A stretch of DNA of 64,000 nt, from contig NC_134106.1 in NCBI RefSeq assembly GCF_040939455.1, positions 44,228,001 to 44,292,000 of the forward strand, written 5' to 3'. The notes under the pieces are model-generated. The model had not been told where the DNA came from. It saw only the letters and a program-made list of their open reading frames with translations, and did no database searches. Shown here one piece after another: positions 31,920-45,520 of this stretch. Source of the DNA: Microcebus murinus (taxonomy: Eukaryota; Chordata; Mammalia; Primates; Cheirogaleidae). Within the stretch, counting starts at the first letter, position 1. Each line of letters begins with the position of its first letter. Position numbers and translations under genes: made by a program.

Positions 31920-32550
31920 CTAGAAGAAGCAAGTGCAAATTTTTTCTGGAGAAATGAACAATTACCTAGATTCAAGGAGTACAACAAATCCCAAGGTAAA
32001 TAAAAAGATACATATCATATTGAAACTGCAGAACATCAAAGACAAAAAATATAATAATAAAAGCAGCCAGGGGGTGGAGGTAGAGTGGAGTGGGGAGAAT
32101 ATATTCAAACAAGCAGCATGTAGTCTAACAGCTGAGTTTTTAATAGCATCAATGGAGGTCAGAAGACAATGGAATAATACCTTCAAAACACTAAATGATA
32201 AAATAAAGAATTATTTATTCAGGAAAAAAAGCTCTTTTAAGAATGAGGGCAAAATGAAAATGTTTCCAGAAAACAGACACAGAGATCTTTCACTAACAGA
32301 AAGAGGTATTAAAAGAAAGTCTGAATGATACACTAAGGCAGGAAAAATGAATCCCAAATGAAAGGTCTGAGACACAAGAAGGAATGGTGAGCAAGAAATG
32401 TGACAAATGTATGGGCGAATTTAAATGAATATTGATTATATAAAATAACTATAATGTCAGGTTAGAAATAAAAACAGGAAAGAATTAAAAGATGACAAAA
32501 GTTGGATGGGGATAAGTGGACTTAAAAATATTTCAAGATCCTTTTGTTGT
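31920..32550 (+). mobile_element. Old L1M-like sequence
   Basis: Segments such as 'CAATGGAGGTCAGAAGACAA', 'AATAATACCTTCAAAACACT' and 'AAGAATGAGGGCAAAATGAA' match old L1 3' regions. The 131-codon frame here is a remnant, not a gene. Confidence 0.6.
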
Positions 32551-32796
32551 CTGGGAAAAGACGTTAAGCATTGATTCATTTTAGGCTTTAATATGCATGC
32601 ATGTTTTAACTTCCAGGATAAGTAATAAAAGAATAAAAATAGAGTTTTTCATACTAGAATAAGGGGAAAATGAATTTAAAAATATTGTTTAATCAAAAAA
32701 AAGTGCAAGAGAGATGAGAGAAATAAACATAGAAGAAGTTGAGGGGGAAAGCATAAAAATATGAGATAGATTTCTAGAACAAGTGGGGTTAGGGAG

Positions 32797-32825
32797 ATGG
32801 ATGGATGGATGGATGGATGGATGAA
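32797..32825 (+). repeat. (GGAT)n microsatellite
   Basis: Six to seven GGAT units. Confidence 0.9.
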
Positions 32826-33369
32826 TAACTAGAACTTAAGACCATGACTTACTCGTGACTCTAGTTTTGGTTTCATGTTACAGGTTATATGTGGAATTCT
32901 CATTTTTCTTCTAAATAGTATTACTGTATTCTTAGTTTCATCCTTGACACTGTTTGATATTTAACTTTTATTCCAAATGACTGCAGAGTTTTTTTGTGTG
33001 TGTATACATTTAATGTCATTAATTTTTTATTAAATTGGGATACGGGAATGCCTCAGCATTTCTATTTCATTGAGAAGTTTTTTGAGGTCTATCAATATGA
33101 TCGATTTTTTCTTTTGTTCTGCTAAAATGTAAAAGAAAGCTTATTTGCTATGAGGTATAAAATTATGTATATACACCTAAATAATGATTCTATTTCCTAA
33201 TTATATTCTTTATGTTCTGTATTTTTGTCTTCTTGATTCATCTGAGGCTTAATGGGGTATTTAAATCTCCCACTTTGCTTGCATTTCTTTCCATTTCTTC
33301 TTGTATTTCTAACAGATTTGCTTTGTGCATTTTATTATTCTTGACACATCTGATTTTGTTAAGACTCTA

Positions 33370-34150
33370 CTCTTAATCTTGCAATGGTTTTCTACCATAT
33401 ATAGAATAAAAATCCAAAGGACTTACATGATCTGGCTGCTGGCTACCTCATTTCCTGCCACTATTCACCTCATTTACTCTTCTCTCTGTTGATTTTCTTA
33501 AATATGTTTAACATGTTCCTGTCTTGGGCCTTCATTGGATATTCCCTGAGCCTGGAATGCTCTTGTCTCCACTTTTGGCATGACTCAATCCCTTTCTTCA
33601 TTCAGAGTGCTGCTCAAATTATAAGAGACTAGCTCTATTCTCCCTATGTAAAAATAACATCCTCTGCCACTTTCTCTGCCTTTACTGTTTATTTTTCTTC
33701 ATAGACCATCTCACTATAGTAGTCCCCCCTTATCTGTGGTTTCACTTTCCCAGGTTTCAATTACCTGTGGTACAGTACAGTAAGATATTTTGAAAGAGAC
33801 CACACTCATAATTTTTTAATGCATATTGTCATATTTGTTCTATTTTATTATTAGTTATTGTTAATCTCTTACTGTGCCTAACTTATAAATTAAACTCTCT
33901 AGGAGGTGTGTATGTATAGGAAAAAAATAGTATATATAGGGTTTGGTACTATCTGTGGTTTCAGACACCCACTGGGAGTCTTAGAATGTACCCCGCCCGC
34001 ACATGAGCAGCGACCACTGTACTTGATAATTACATATTTGTTTATCTTCCTCACACAATGTGTCATGAGAGTAGGAACTTCGTATCTTGTCTTCACCCAT
34101 GTATCTCAAGTTCCTGGCACTTAGTATTAAACAAATATCTATAGAATGAA
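33370..34150 (+). mobile_element. L2 interrupted by a Tigger-type element
   Basis: L2 body ('ACATGATCTGGCTGCTGGCT', 'GGAATGCTCTTGTCTCC', 'TATTTTTCTTCATAGACC') resumes after 34020 with 'GTTCCTGGCACTTAG'. The insertion at 33719-34019 splits it. Confidence 0.8.
33719..34019. mobile_element. Tigger-type DNA transposon, TA flanked
   Basis: Begins AGTCCCCCCTTATCTGTGG and ends GCAGCGACCACTG, with TA at each side. Internal 'CTATCTGTGGTTTCAGACAC' is typical of Tigger MITEs. Confidence 0.7.
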
Positions 34151-35020
34151 GGAAACTGTTCCTGCGTTATTATTTGGTTGCTCCTCTTATCAATATCAGT
34201 ATCAATCTTCTATAATGTGGTTTTGCTTTTAGTTCTACTCTGATATTAATATTGCCACCCCCATTTTTTGTTCATGGAATCTTGTCTACTTTTGCCTATT
34301 TCTTAATTTTCACTGTCAGTTTATGTTTATCTATTGCAAGCAGCAAATTTTTGCATGTTTTTAATTCAAAGATTTGTTTTTATAAGTGACACTAAGTATT
34401 TCCACTTTTTTTTTCTGTAATTCTACTTTACGTTTCCTTAATTTTGTTTTCTTAGTATTTCATTCCCTCCACTATTTCATAAAACGTATTTACTTTCTCA
34501 GATTATATGATACGCTGGCTAATGGCAAAGGGATAGGAAATGGAGGGTGGAGAAAGTAAGTTATAAAATATCAACCACAGCTTCCTGACCAGTAGTAAAA
34601 GCAAGGAAGGTCTTTATTAGCTCCCATATTTTCTTCTTTATCCTGGTATATGTATGTCTATAAAACATTCCAACCAGTTTCCTCTTTTTACCCCTTGGTT
34701 TTCCCTGCCACTTTATATGAATCATTGTGGACAGAGTAGATTGGAACTCAGCATCCCTTCTGAATCTCCTTTTGGTATACCTTTTTAGTGTAACTACACT
34801 TTCCAGATTCCCCTGAAGCAAGGGTTCTGGATACAATTAGCTTCTGCCATCTAGATGTACAGGGTCAAATTTTATCTACAGCAGTGTTTTGGTGTTCACC
34901 CACTTGCTTTGTTAGGTGTTAAGAGGGTTTGTTGTGGATGTAGTGGCAGTGGCAGTAGTAGCAGCTTCCTGATCCCTGGATGACAACTTTAACAATATGT
35001 CCTTGAAGTCAAAATCCAAA

Positions 35021-35370
35021 GGCCAGGCCTGGTGGCTCACACCTGTAATCCTAGCACTCTGGGAGGCTGAGGCAGGCGGATTGCTTGAGGTCAGGAGTTC
35101 GAAAACAGCCTGAGCAAGAGCAAGACCCTGTCTCTACTATAAATAGAAATAAATTAATTGGCCAACTAATATATATAGAAAAAATTAGCCGGGCATGGTG
35201 GCGCATGCCTTTAGTCCCAGCTACTCGGGAGGCTGAGGCAGGAGGATTGCTTGAGCCCAGGAGATTGAGGTTGCTGTGAGCGAGGCTGACACCACGGCAC
35301 TCACTCTAGGCTGGGCAACAAAGCAAGACTCTGTCTCAAAAAAAAAAAAAAAAAAAAATTAAAAAAAAAG
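35021..35370 (+). mobile_element. Lemur-type Alu
   Basis: Starts GGCCAGGCCTGGTGGCTCAC, has ATTGGCCAACTAAT and ends in a long A-rich tail that abuts the next element. Confidence 0.94.
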
Positions 35371-35393
35371 GAAAGAACAAAAGTCCAAGAAAG

Positions 35394-35573
35394 AGCTGGG
35401 CGCAGTGTAGTAGCTGTAGGCCCAGCTACTCTGGAGGCTGAGGCAGGACGATTACTTGAGCCCAAGAGTTCGAGGCTATAGACTGGTATAATAGTACCTG
35501 TAAATAGCTACTGCCCTCTAGCCTGGGCAACATAGCAAGATCACATTTCTTAAAAAAAAAAAAAAAAAAAAAA
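35394..35573 (+). mobile_element. 7SL-type monomer
   Basis: Starts AGCTGGGCGCAGTGTAGTAG and ends CTGTAAATAGCTACTGCCCT, then GCCTGGGCAACATAGCAAGA and poly(A). It retains the 7SL 3'-domain stem. Target duplications TCCAAGAAAG and TCCAAGGAAG flank it. Confidence 0.85.
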
Positions 35574-36328
35574 TCCAAGGAAGGCTTCCTGACTCCCTGC
35601 CTTCCTGGTTGTAGCAGTAGTAGCATTGGTGGCTGGTCAGGCTAATAGTATTGTGGAATCTTTTCTGGAGACCCACCCACCATAGGTCCCTGACTGTCTA
35701 ATAATTTTGTAGACATCTATTTCCACATATTAAATTATTTCCTGCTTATATTAATGTTTTCTGATTCTTAAAACCAAACCCTGGTTGATAAACTAAAAAT
35801 TCCAAAATTTGGTATCTTTTTCCAGCTTAATCTCATTTTAAGGAAGTTGTTGAAATGTTCATTCAGGCCTCTTCCCACTGAGTGAGAAACTTAGTTTAGT
35901 AAATAACCTTTGGAGTTAACTATCTTGGTTAGTTGAGCATATGTGGCCAAACAAGTTATTTTGTCTCATAAGGAAAAGAACTCTTTCTGAGTTTCAACAC
36001 GTTGTTATCTATTGGGTAAAAATGATCACTGGTATGTTCTGATGGTTTTTAAATAACTAGGAAAGTCATTATCTTGCAATCCGGTACTCAGAAATGTTAG
36101 GATTTTCAATATTTTTATTTTCCAAACATTATTTTAAAAGGAAATTAAAAGCATCAGAAATACAGACATGGCCTAATGGTTAACATAAGAACAATTATTA
36201 TAAAATGTTTTAAATACATCACATACTTTGCATCACAGTAAAGCATCATGAGAACTAATTAATATACTCTGCTAATTAATCATATTCAACTGAATCCTCA
36301 TTTCTTTTAGTTCTCATTTTAGCCCTTA

Positions 36329-36440
36329 TGAAGAGACAAGTTATATATGTCTGTCTATGGCTATGTGTCTACACCTATAGCTATATCATGATATAGGCAC
36401 AGATAGACATATATAACTCATGAAGAGACAAGTTATATAA
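36329..36440 (+). repeat. Imperfect inverted repeat bracketed by a direct repeat
   Basis: TGAAGAGACAAGTTATATA occurs at 36329 and again at 36421. Between them, AGTTATATATGTCTGTCT (36339-36356) faces AGATAGACATATATAACT (36401-36418) as an inverted copy. Confidence 0.85.
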
Positions 36441-37089
36441 ATACCTGTATATCTATATCTACATATAGATATGGAGGAGGGCTAAGAATCTAGCCCACTA
36501 TGTATTTCATGCAAGCTAAATCAATAATTTCTTGATGAGCATAAAGAGACAATACCTCATATACAAATGTTTAGTTTTCTTTATGCTATAATTTTTACCT
36601 CCCAAAGATGGGTCCCATGCCAGTCAAATCATCGCAAACTCAAAGGTCACATAGAAAACCTGACATTTAAAATTTTACAAGTAGAAATCACTTTTGTTTC
36701 AATCTTTGATTAAATCACTTTTGAAATGCCTGGCCAATGAAAAGAGAAATATACCTTTTAAAAGTGTGATTCTTGATTAATGTTATTAATATTAATTATA
36801 AAGCTATTTGGATATTAGAATAAATACCAGGATTTGAATTACGACAAAAGTCTAATCCCTAATTTGCCATTATTCTTCAAATGATCTTGGATCGTAGACT
36901 TCTTAATTCTTTATGAAAAGAGGTAAACATGCTAACCTATCTCATGGGAGTACTAATAAATAAAAATAGTGTTGTATTAAAAATATAAAAACACAATTGA
37001 AGTAGGTAATAGTGACTTCCAAAAATAGCATTCAATTACAAAAAAAGTGAGAGAGTGGATATTTTCTGTTATAAAATTTTAATAGCAAA

Positions 37090-37170
37090 AAATAAAGGAA
37101 GAAAGGGAGAGAAGGCAGTCAGGCAGGGAGGGAGGAAGGGAGAAAGAAAGAAAGGGAGGGGGGAAGAGAT
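37090..37170 (+). repeat. Purine-rich (GGAA/GGGA) tract
   Basis: Homopurine stretch with only a few pyrimidines. 35.6-37.9 kb otherwise shows no repeat or gene I recognise. Confidence 0.8.
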
Positions 37171-37970
37171 TGGTATGTAAGTCAGTCCTAAAAGATGAAT
37201 TTAAAAACAAAATAAAACCTATACCTTATGCTTAAATCTCAAAACTAGAAATGACCGATCAATACTGAGAGCTAAGAGCTGTTAGATGAGGCTGAGCAGA
37301 GTTCCTGGTGATCTACTCTGTCTCTCCACACCTCTGGTGACCTCTGCATTTGTGAGCAGCCTGAGGGAGGTGCTGTAAATGGAATGCCTCCACCCAAAGG
37401 AATAAAGTACCTTCCAAATAATAATTCTTGAATGTAACAGTTTATAAAGATAGGTTTTGTATCTTGATGCTCATCTTGTGTGTGTCTAACAGTTATAGTT
37501 CCAAAATTCTAGTAAATTCAAATACTAACCGTATAATGAAAATATTTTTACATAAAAATATGAGTTCACAGTTATGCTAGGAATCACAGAGCATATAATA
37601 AAATTAGTGTCAGGTATAGAAATACTTAATCTGCTCTTCCTTACTGCCCATTTCCAGTTTAAGGTTAATGGAGAGAAATAAAACAATTAGTTTGAAAATA
37701 GATCTTGAGAATTTTTCTGTTATGCCATAGTAGTACATAAAGACAAAAGAAGTTATTTCTAAATAGTTACTTGAATACTGTCAGGTGGTTAATAAGCTCT
37801 TCTCACACAGAAAGAAAACAAAAATCAAAACGCTCCCAAATTTCATCTCTGTGCCTTGTTAAGCAACAATAAAGACTGACAAGCATGACAACAGTCCATG
37901 TTGTTTCCCACATAACGCCATCCTGCGTAAGATGACAACATAGTGCCTACTCTTCCAGGAACAGTGCACA

Positions 37971-37976
37971 TTTATT
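37971..37976 (-). promoter_or_regulatory. GPR75: Candidate GPR75 poly(A) signal
   Basis: AATAAA on the minus strand, about 800 nt after the GPR75 stop. It is the first canonical hexamer I found downstream. Confidence 0.4.
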
Positions 37977-38040
37977 ATTGATGCAGTCCTCTTCATTAGG
38001 ATTCTTGAATAAGATCATTCCAAAATAGAACAATTCACTT

Positions 38041-38171
38041 TTTTTTAAAAAATAGAGACAGTGTCTCACTAGATTGCCCAGTCTGGTCTTGAACTCCTGG
38101 GCTCAAGCGATCCTCCTGCCTCAGCCTCCCAAGTAGTTGGGACTACAGGCGTGCACCACCACACCCAGCTT
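38041..38171 (-). mobile_element. Alu left-arm / FLAM fragment
   Basis: A single arm on the reverse strand. It lies within the predicted GPR75 3'UTR. Confidence 0.8.
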
Positions 38172-38766
38172 AGAACAACTCACTCTTAACAAGTAGTAAC
38201 ATCTTTCTTTTTAAAATAACAATATAGCTACTCAATTGACATAAAATAATATCTATAATAAGAAATGGCAATAATCGTAATACTATATTCTTAGTTGGCT
38301 GTCTTATGAAAGTAAAGTACCTAATGCCAGTAGGAGTGTTTTTGGTAAGGATAGAGTTATAGGTAATACATTTATGGTTTCCTGCTTTAACAGTGTATTG
38401 TTTCTTCAAATCAACCTGCTGCCAAAAAGGTGTATTGTTTCCTATTTCACTAAGTCAGAAAAGGCAAAATTTATAACTCAGTTAATAAAAATAACAGCTC
38501 AGCAAAGATCAAACCTTCATATTCTTTAAAAAAAATGAAGCCTATATATACTTTGAAGACCTATAACATTGATTCAAATCTTAAAATGTCAAGAAACTAT
38601 AAAGCAAATTAAAAGATATTAATACTTCAAACAAAAGAAAATCTTAAGTGCCAACTTTTTAGCTGAATCTTTAAGTTTTGATCTGCCACTGATCCCAAAG
38701 TTTAAAAAAGTCAATTAGTATCAGTAACAAAACCCATATACACAAGATTTTCTACCATCTATGACT

Positions 38767-40505
<1,739 letters not shown>

Positions 40506-40709
40506 CTGCACACAAAAACGCAGACCCAGAGACAGAAAGGGATTAATGCAGACACAGAAAGCAATGTATACGCCGCTCTCGTTACTTTTCACAAAAGCAC
40601 TAGAAGTTTTCAGCTCTGACCAGGTGCATAGAAAGCATTTCTCCTCACAAAGCCCAACACAGAAAAGACACAAACACCTCAAAATATATTCATCCTACTG
40701 ATTTTCAGT

Positions 40710-40880
40710 TTTATGACACGGTGGTTTTCAAACAAATCTAAGTATCCCCTAAAGAGCATGTTAAAATGTTTATCACCTGGAGAGCAGATTCCTGACCCTC
40801 ACCCCTTGAGATTCTGTTTGAGGGGTATGCAGATGTTACTTCTGGAAATATTTCCAGGTCAGGCACTCGAGATATATAAG
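40710..40880. mobile_element. MER5-like (hAT-Charlie) fragment
   Basis: Contains 'GGTGGTTTTCAAACAAATCT', 'TATCACCTGGAGAGC' and 'TTGAGATTCTGTTTGAGG', typical of MER5. Confidence 0.7.
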
Positions 40881-40894
40881 AAATAACCTCTCCA

Positions 40895-41110
40895 TCAAAG
40901 AGATCACAATCCAGTTGGAGAGCAGCCTATGTAATTACAGCCTGATATGGGTGCAGGGTGCTAAGGAAGCACAGAAGAGGGGAACCTAATCCCACTTGGG
41001 AAAGGATGAAGGGAGCTTTGGTGAGGAGGAGGCAGCTGGGTGAAGGGTGGGGGGCAGGGAGTAGGGACAGACAGGCTAGGAAAAGGGGAGTTGATCTCGA
41101 CAGCAAAGGG
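40895..41110 (-). mobile_element. L2 fragment
   Basis: Contains 'GATCACAATCCAGTTGGAGA' and 'GGGTGCTAAGGAAGCACAGA', matching L2 on the reverse strand. Confidence 0.55.
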
Positions 41111-42868
41111 ATTGAGGCAAGAAAGAGTATGTGCTTGAAATCTAAACTGGAGAGTATTGTTGGTACATAATGTGGCCCTTCACTTAACTCCCATAAATTA
41201 CTAACAAATCCTCCTTCTTTCCCTAGGAAGAATCCATTATTTCTCAGATTTATCATTTTTTCCCCACCTTGAGATTTCTTAGCCAAGTGCTTAACCTCCT
41301 TTGGAAAATACTTTGTGTAGGACTTCATTTGAGAGGGAAAAAAAATCAAAGTAACAAAGAGTGTCAGAATTACATTCACAATTTACAAGATACAAAGCAC
41401 CACTTTGTAAACTCTGAACTTCTATATAAATCTCGGTTACTATTATCCACATGATGAAGGAGGTTTGCCCCCTTTCCTGTACTAAATCCATCTGCATTAA
41501 TTACGTGTATACCACATGCCAGCATTAGGCTAGATGCTGAGCGTATAATGATGAGTAAGACACAGCCTCTACTTTAAAAGAATACCCCTTTTGCTCCTTC
41601 TTTCCTAACATTTTTTTTTTTCAGTTTCACAGTGAAGTTTAGTGTATACTCACACAGATCTTCTAGCTTGTTCCAAACCCCAAAGCCCTGTGTGGCCTGG
41701 TATAAAAGCTGTTCCCAAAAGATGCTTCTAGTGGGACAGACTAAGCGGTTCCTTGGAAACAGCACTATGCTCTTGACAACTAAAAAGCATTTACTTTAAT
41801 CCAACATTTTAGGAACCACCAATGGCATTGGGGAGGTTCAGGGCTGATGTTCAGAACATTTAGCCACCAGCCCAATCTGGATCCCCCAGGCCTCCAGCTG
41901 TTAACCCTTCCGTTGCTGGTTCAAGGGGGTGCAGAGGACTGGGCCAAGTCAGTGAGGGATTACCTGGGGCTCCAAGCAGCAGCCATGGACTACCCAATAC
42001 ATAAGTCTCTCAGCATTTCTCAACACGTACAGCCATGCCAGTAGACTATCTGACAAATGTCAGTTCTGGATACCTGACTGGTATCCTTCATTAAGGAAGA
42101 AAATAACATTATCTACATTCTTAATGGTCGTATATGGTGCAAATAAATTTCTCCACTTAAAGTAAAACCAACGTTTCTGTTACTTTACATTTAAAAAGTT
42201 CTATGAGAGAGAGAAATGTAAATCCTTAACTTTTATTTCTTGATGGTTACAATTAAAAAACAAATAATGGATAGCTTTTACTGTTTCCATTTAAAGACTG
42301 TATACCTATGCCAAAATAAAAAAATAAAATAAGACTGTATACCTGTTTCTGAACCCTTTTGATACCTATGTAAGGAGAAGGACAAGTATTTACTGTTTTG
42401 CAAAAATTGTTAATGGGAGGATTGGCATTAATTTATGAAAAGGGAAAACTCAATTTCAAGAGGCAGGAAGAGCAGAGAGTGATACTAATGTCTCTAGCAA
42501 TGCTCTCACCCCCAAGTTTTTCCTCTTTGGAAGTATAAAAGTGAGGAAGAGTGAACAGGGATGCAGGAATTCAGTCTGGGGAAATCAGGAGAATGAAGAG
42601 TCTGGAATTAGGTTGCTAAGAGAAATGAAGAGTAATAATGAAGAAATCAGATGATGGAAGTTATGAAAAGGCCAACCTAGGAGATACTTGGAAAGGGGGT
42701 TTTTGAGGGAAAAATTAGATGATGAGGCGTCAATATTAGTCAAGGATAAGAAGCAGGAGAAACAACATGATTTGGAGGAGTTATGAAGCAACTTTTACTT
42801 TTTGTACAGTTACATTTTTTTTTCAATAAATTTTTAAATTTTCTAGAAGTTTTTTAAAAAGAAGAATT

Positions 42869-43161
<293 letters not shown>

Positions 43162-43204
43162 AGGGAGAATTCTAGGTCAGGAAATAATAATGGCAATATA
43201 ATAA

Positions 43205-43445
43205 TTTATAATTAATATATTAATTTCATTGAGTGTTTATGATGTGCCAGGCACTGTTCTCAGTGTTCCATCCTATTAGCTTATTGAATTCTCACAACCC
43301 TGAAATAATTAGTATAACATCTCTATTTTGCAGTTGAGGAAACAAAGTCAGAGAGAGATCATTTAAAGGGGTAGAGTTTGGATTTGAACCTAAGCAGTTG
43401 TTCTTCAAAGTCTGCCTTCTTCACCACCATGCTACACTGAACTGC
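43205..43445 (-). mobile_element. MIR
   Basis: Reads TTCATTGAGTGTTTATGATG, GCCAGGCACTGTTCTCAGTG and GGATTTGAACCTAAGCAG. Confidence 0.85.
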
Positions 43446-43484
43446 AAAGAAATCAAGGGAGAAATCTGTAGGTCAGAAGATAAT

Positions 43485-43610
43485 TACAGGAGATATAATT
43501 TACTGGGTGGTTATTACATGCCAGACACTTATATTACAGTCTTTAGATAAGTTACCCAATTTTATTTCATTCTCACAGTAATCCTAAGAAGTAGGTATTG
43601 CAATCCCTTC
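43485..43610 (-). mobile_element. MIR fragment
   Basis: Reads GGTTATTACATGCCAGACAC, then ATTCTCACAGTAATCCTAAG and AAGTAGGTATTGCAAT. Confidence 0.7.
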
Positions 43611-44524
43611 TTCACTGAAATTTCCTAGGATCCAAAACTCCTAATAACATGATACATGTACACACACGCCCTTATCTGTATCTATATACATCTATACAGA
43701 TATAGATACATACACACTTCTGCAGACATTTTTGGCAAGCTTCATATTTTAAAGTTCCTGTATAAATCTCTCCTATTAGGATAATTAGGAAAAAAGGATG
43801 GAATCAGCAGCTGGGAAGAGAAAAGAGGAAAAGCAGAAGACAGTAGTAAAGGTTTCGAAAGGAAAAACTTTAGGAACAATAAAGGAAATGGAGGGAAAGT
43901 GAACCTAGGTCTTAATACCAACTCCTGGGAAAGAGGAGGCTGAGATCACAATTTAGAATAAAGTTATGATGGATAAAATGTAAAACTCAGCAGAGAAGCG
44001 AGTAAATTAATACCTATTTGCTATTTCTAAGTATTAACTAAAGGTCACCAATGTTATTTTCAATGCAAGCATACAAGCCACCCTTTATCTCTGGAACCAT
44101 AAATAGGTCCTGGAAGACGTGATTAAAGTCATAAAAATCAAGATTTTTAATCTTAGTGAAGATTAAGTCGGAAAGCCAGTCTTAAGCATGCCTATTAGCA
44201 ACAATAAGACAGAATGAATTCACATGCATCTTGTCACAAGGAGGGACCCTGAAGTAACTAGTAAGCAAGTTATGGGAAACAAGTATGTACAGTGGCAATT
44301 GTACTTTCTCATTAAGATGTGTGAAGAGCCTCTGACGATCTAGTGTGCTGTTTTAATTTTTTAGTAAACACGAAAAGATTTTATATGAGCTTTTACAAGT
44401 CAGCTCCTGACCTGAATTCTTGCAATCCATTTTTTCCCCCTTATAATGTCTGAAGTTCCTGCAGGGAAAAAAGCATTTTCAGAGCCTAACCCTCACAAAA
44501 GGCAAGGTTCTTATTCCCACTGTA

Positions 44525-44645
44525 TTTATACTGAATAGGAAAATCTCAGGGAGGTTAGATAACTTGCTCAAGGTCACTAGGATTCAAGCCAGATGTACCT
44601 GATTTCAAAGCCCTTGCTCTTTCCATCCAGCTGAACTACACTGAA
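44525..44645 (-). mobile_element. MIR fragment
   Basis: Reads ATAACTTGCTCAAGGTCACT and AGGATTCAAGCCAGATG in MIR order. It lies at the edge of the CpG island. Confidence 0.7.
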
Positions 44646-44799
44646 GCGTGGAGCAGCTAATGGGGTGGGGAGGAGAAGTCCTGGCTCATCTGACAGGGGG
44701 GTGATGAGGTGGCTGGAGCCCCCTGCCTGAGGACAGCGTGGGAAGGAACTGGCCATGGAGTGGAGTAGGAAACTGCGGGAAGGGGAGGTCGACCCCTGG

Positions 44800-45520
44800 C
44801 GAGGGGCTGGCGATGGGTGAGGGCTTCCCGGAGTGGGGAGAGGCGATGGCAAGGAGGGCCTAGGCCGGGCCAGGGAAGCTTGCGAGATTCGGCCGAGGGT
44901 CGGTGGGGTCAAGAGGGCTCCGCCCGGCCACGGGCGGTGGGCCGAGGGTTCCGTGGCCCCGCAGAGCGTGGGGGCGGGCCAGACGGGCTAGATGGCGTCC
45001 CCGCAGGCCGCACAGGTGCGCGGCGGCTCGGCCCGGCCCTGCGCAGCCGCGCTCCCCGCTCAGCCGCGGGTGCCCGGGCCCTCCGTCCCCTGGGGTCGTC
45101 CTCCAGGGGCCCGCCGCCTCTCACCTGCCGGGTGGCCGCAGCGCCGCCCCTCCTCCTCCATCGCGCGGTCCGGACCCCAGCTCCGCCCGCCGGCCCGGAC
45201 GCCGCAGGGCTGGAGGCATCTTCGCCATCGCCGCCGCCTCCGCGCATCCCGGGAGCCGCGGCGAGACGCGGGCGCAGTCACGGAGACGCGGAGGGCGCCG
45301 CCCCCTCCGCCGGACACCCCGGCCGGCGCCCCGCCTGCCCCCCGCACCCGCGGCGCCTCCCTCGCGGCCTCCCGCGCCCGGGCCGGCCGCCACCGCCGCC
45401 CCACTCGGCCCCTGCGCCGCGCGGAGGGCGCCTGAGCCGGAAGGCGCGCCGTTGGGCAGCCCAGGATGCCCGGGATAAGCAAAAGCTGAGGTGCGGGGCG
45501 AGCCGGGGTGGGTAGAGAAG
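44800..45520 (-). promoter_or_regulatory. GPR75: CpG island, GPR75 promoter and first exon
   Basis: About 700 bp of very GC- and CpG-rich DNA, unlike the AT-rich surroundings, with several GGGCGG/CCGCCC boxes. Its position about 4.7 kb upstream of the GPR75 coding exon fits the promoter of that gene. No TATA box was seen. The long open frames here on both strands are a by-product of GC richness. Confidence 0.8.
45125..45240 (-). other. GPR75: Predicted GPR75 non-coding exon 1 with upstream ATG
   Basis: A strong donor, CGGCAG|GTGAGAG, sits at 45125/45124 on the minus strand inside the CpG island. The upstream boundary is arbitrary because I cannot place the transcription start. An ATG at 45161-45159 would open a short upstream frame that continues into exon 2. 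Confidence 0.5.

Noticed and set aside
40927..41379. 150-codon minus-strand frame in the GPR75 intron
   Set aside because: It opens with GTG, overlaps L2-like DNA and has no homology I recognise.
43640..43700. Palindromic TATCTGTATCTATATA / TATACAGATATAGATA
   Set aside because: It is low-complexity AT-rich sequence with weak, short arms and no flanking direct repeat, so chance or an imperfect microsatellite is enough.
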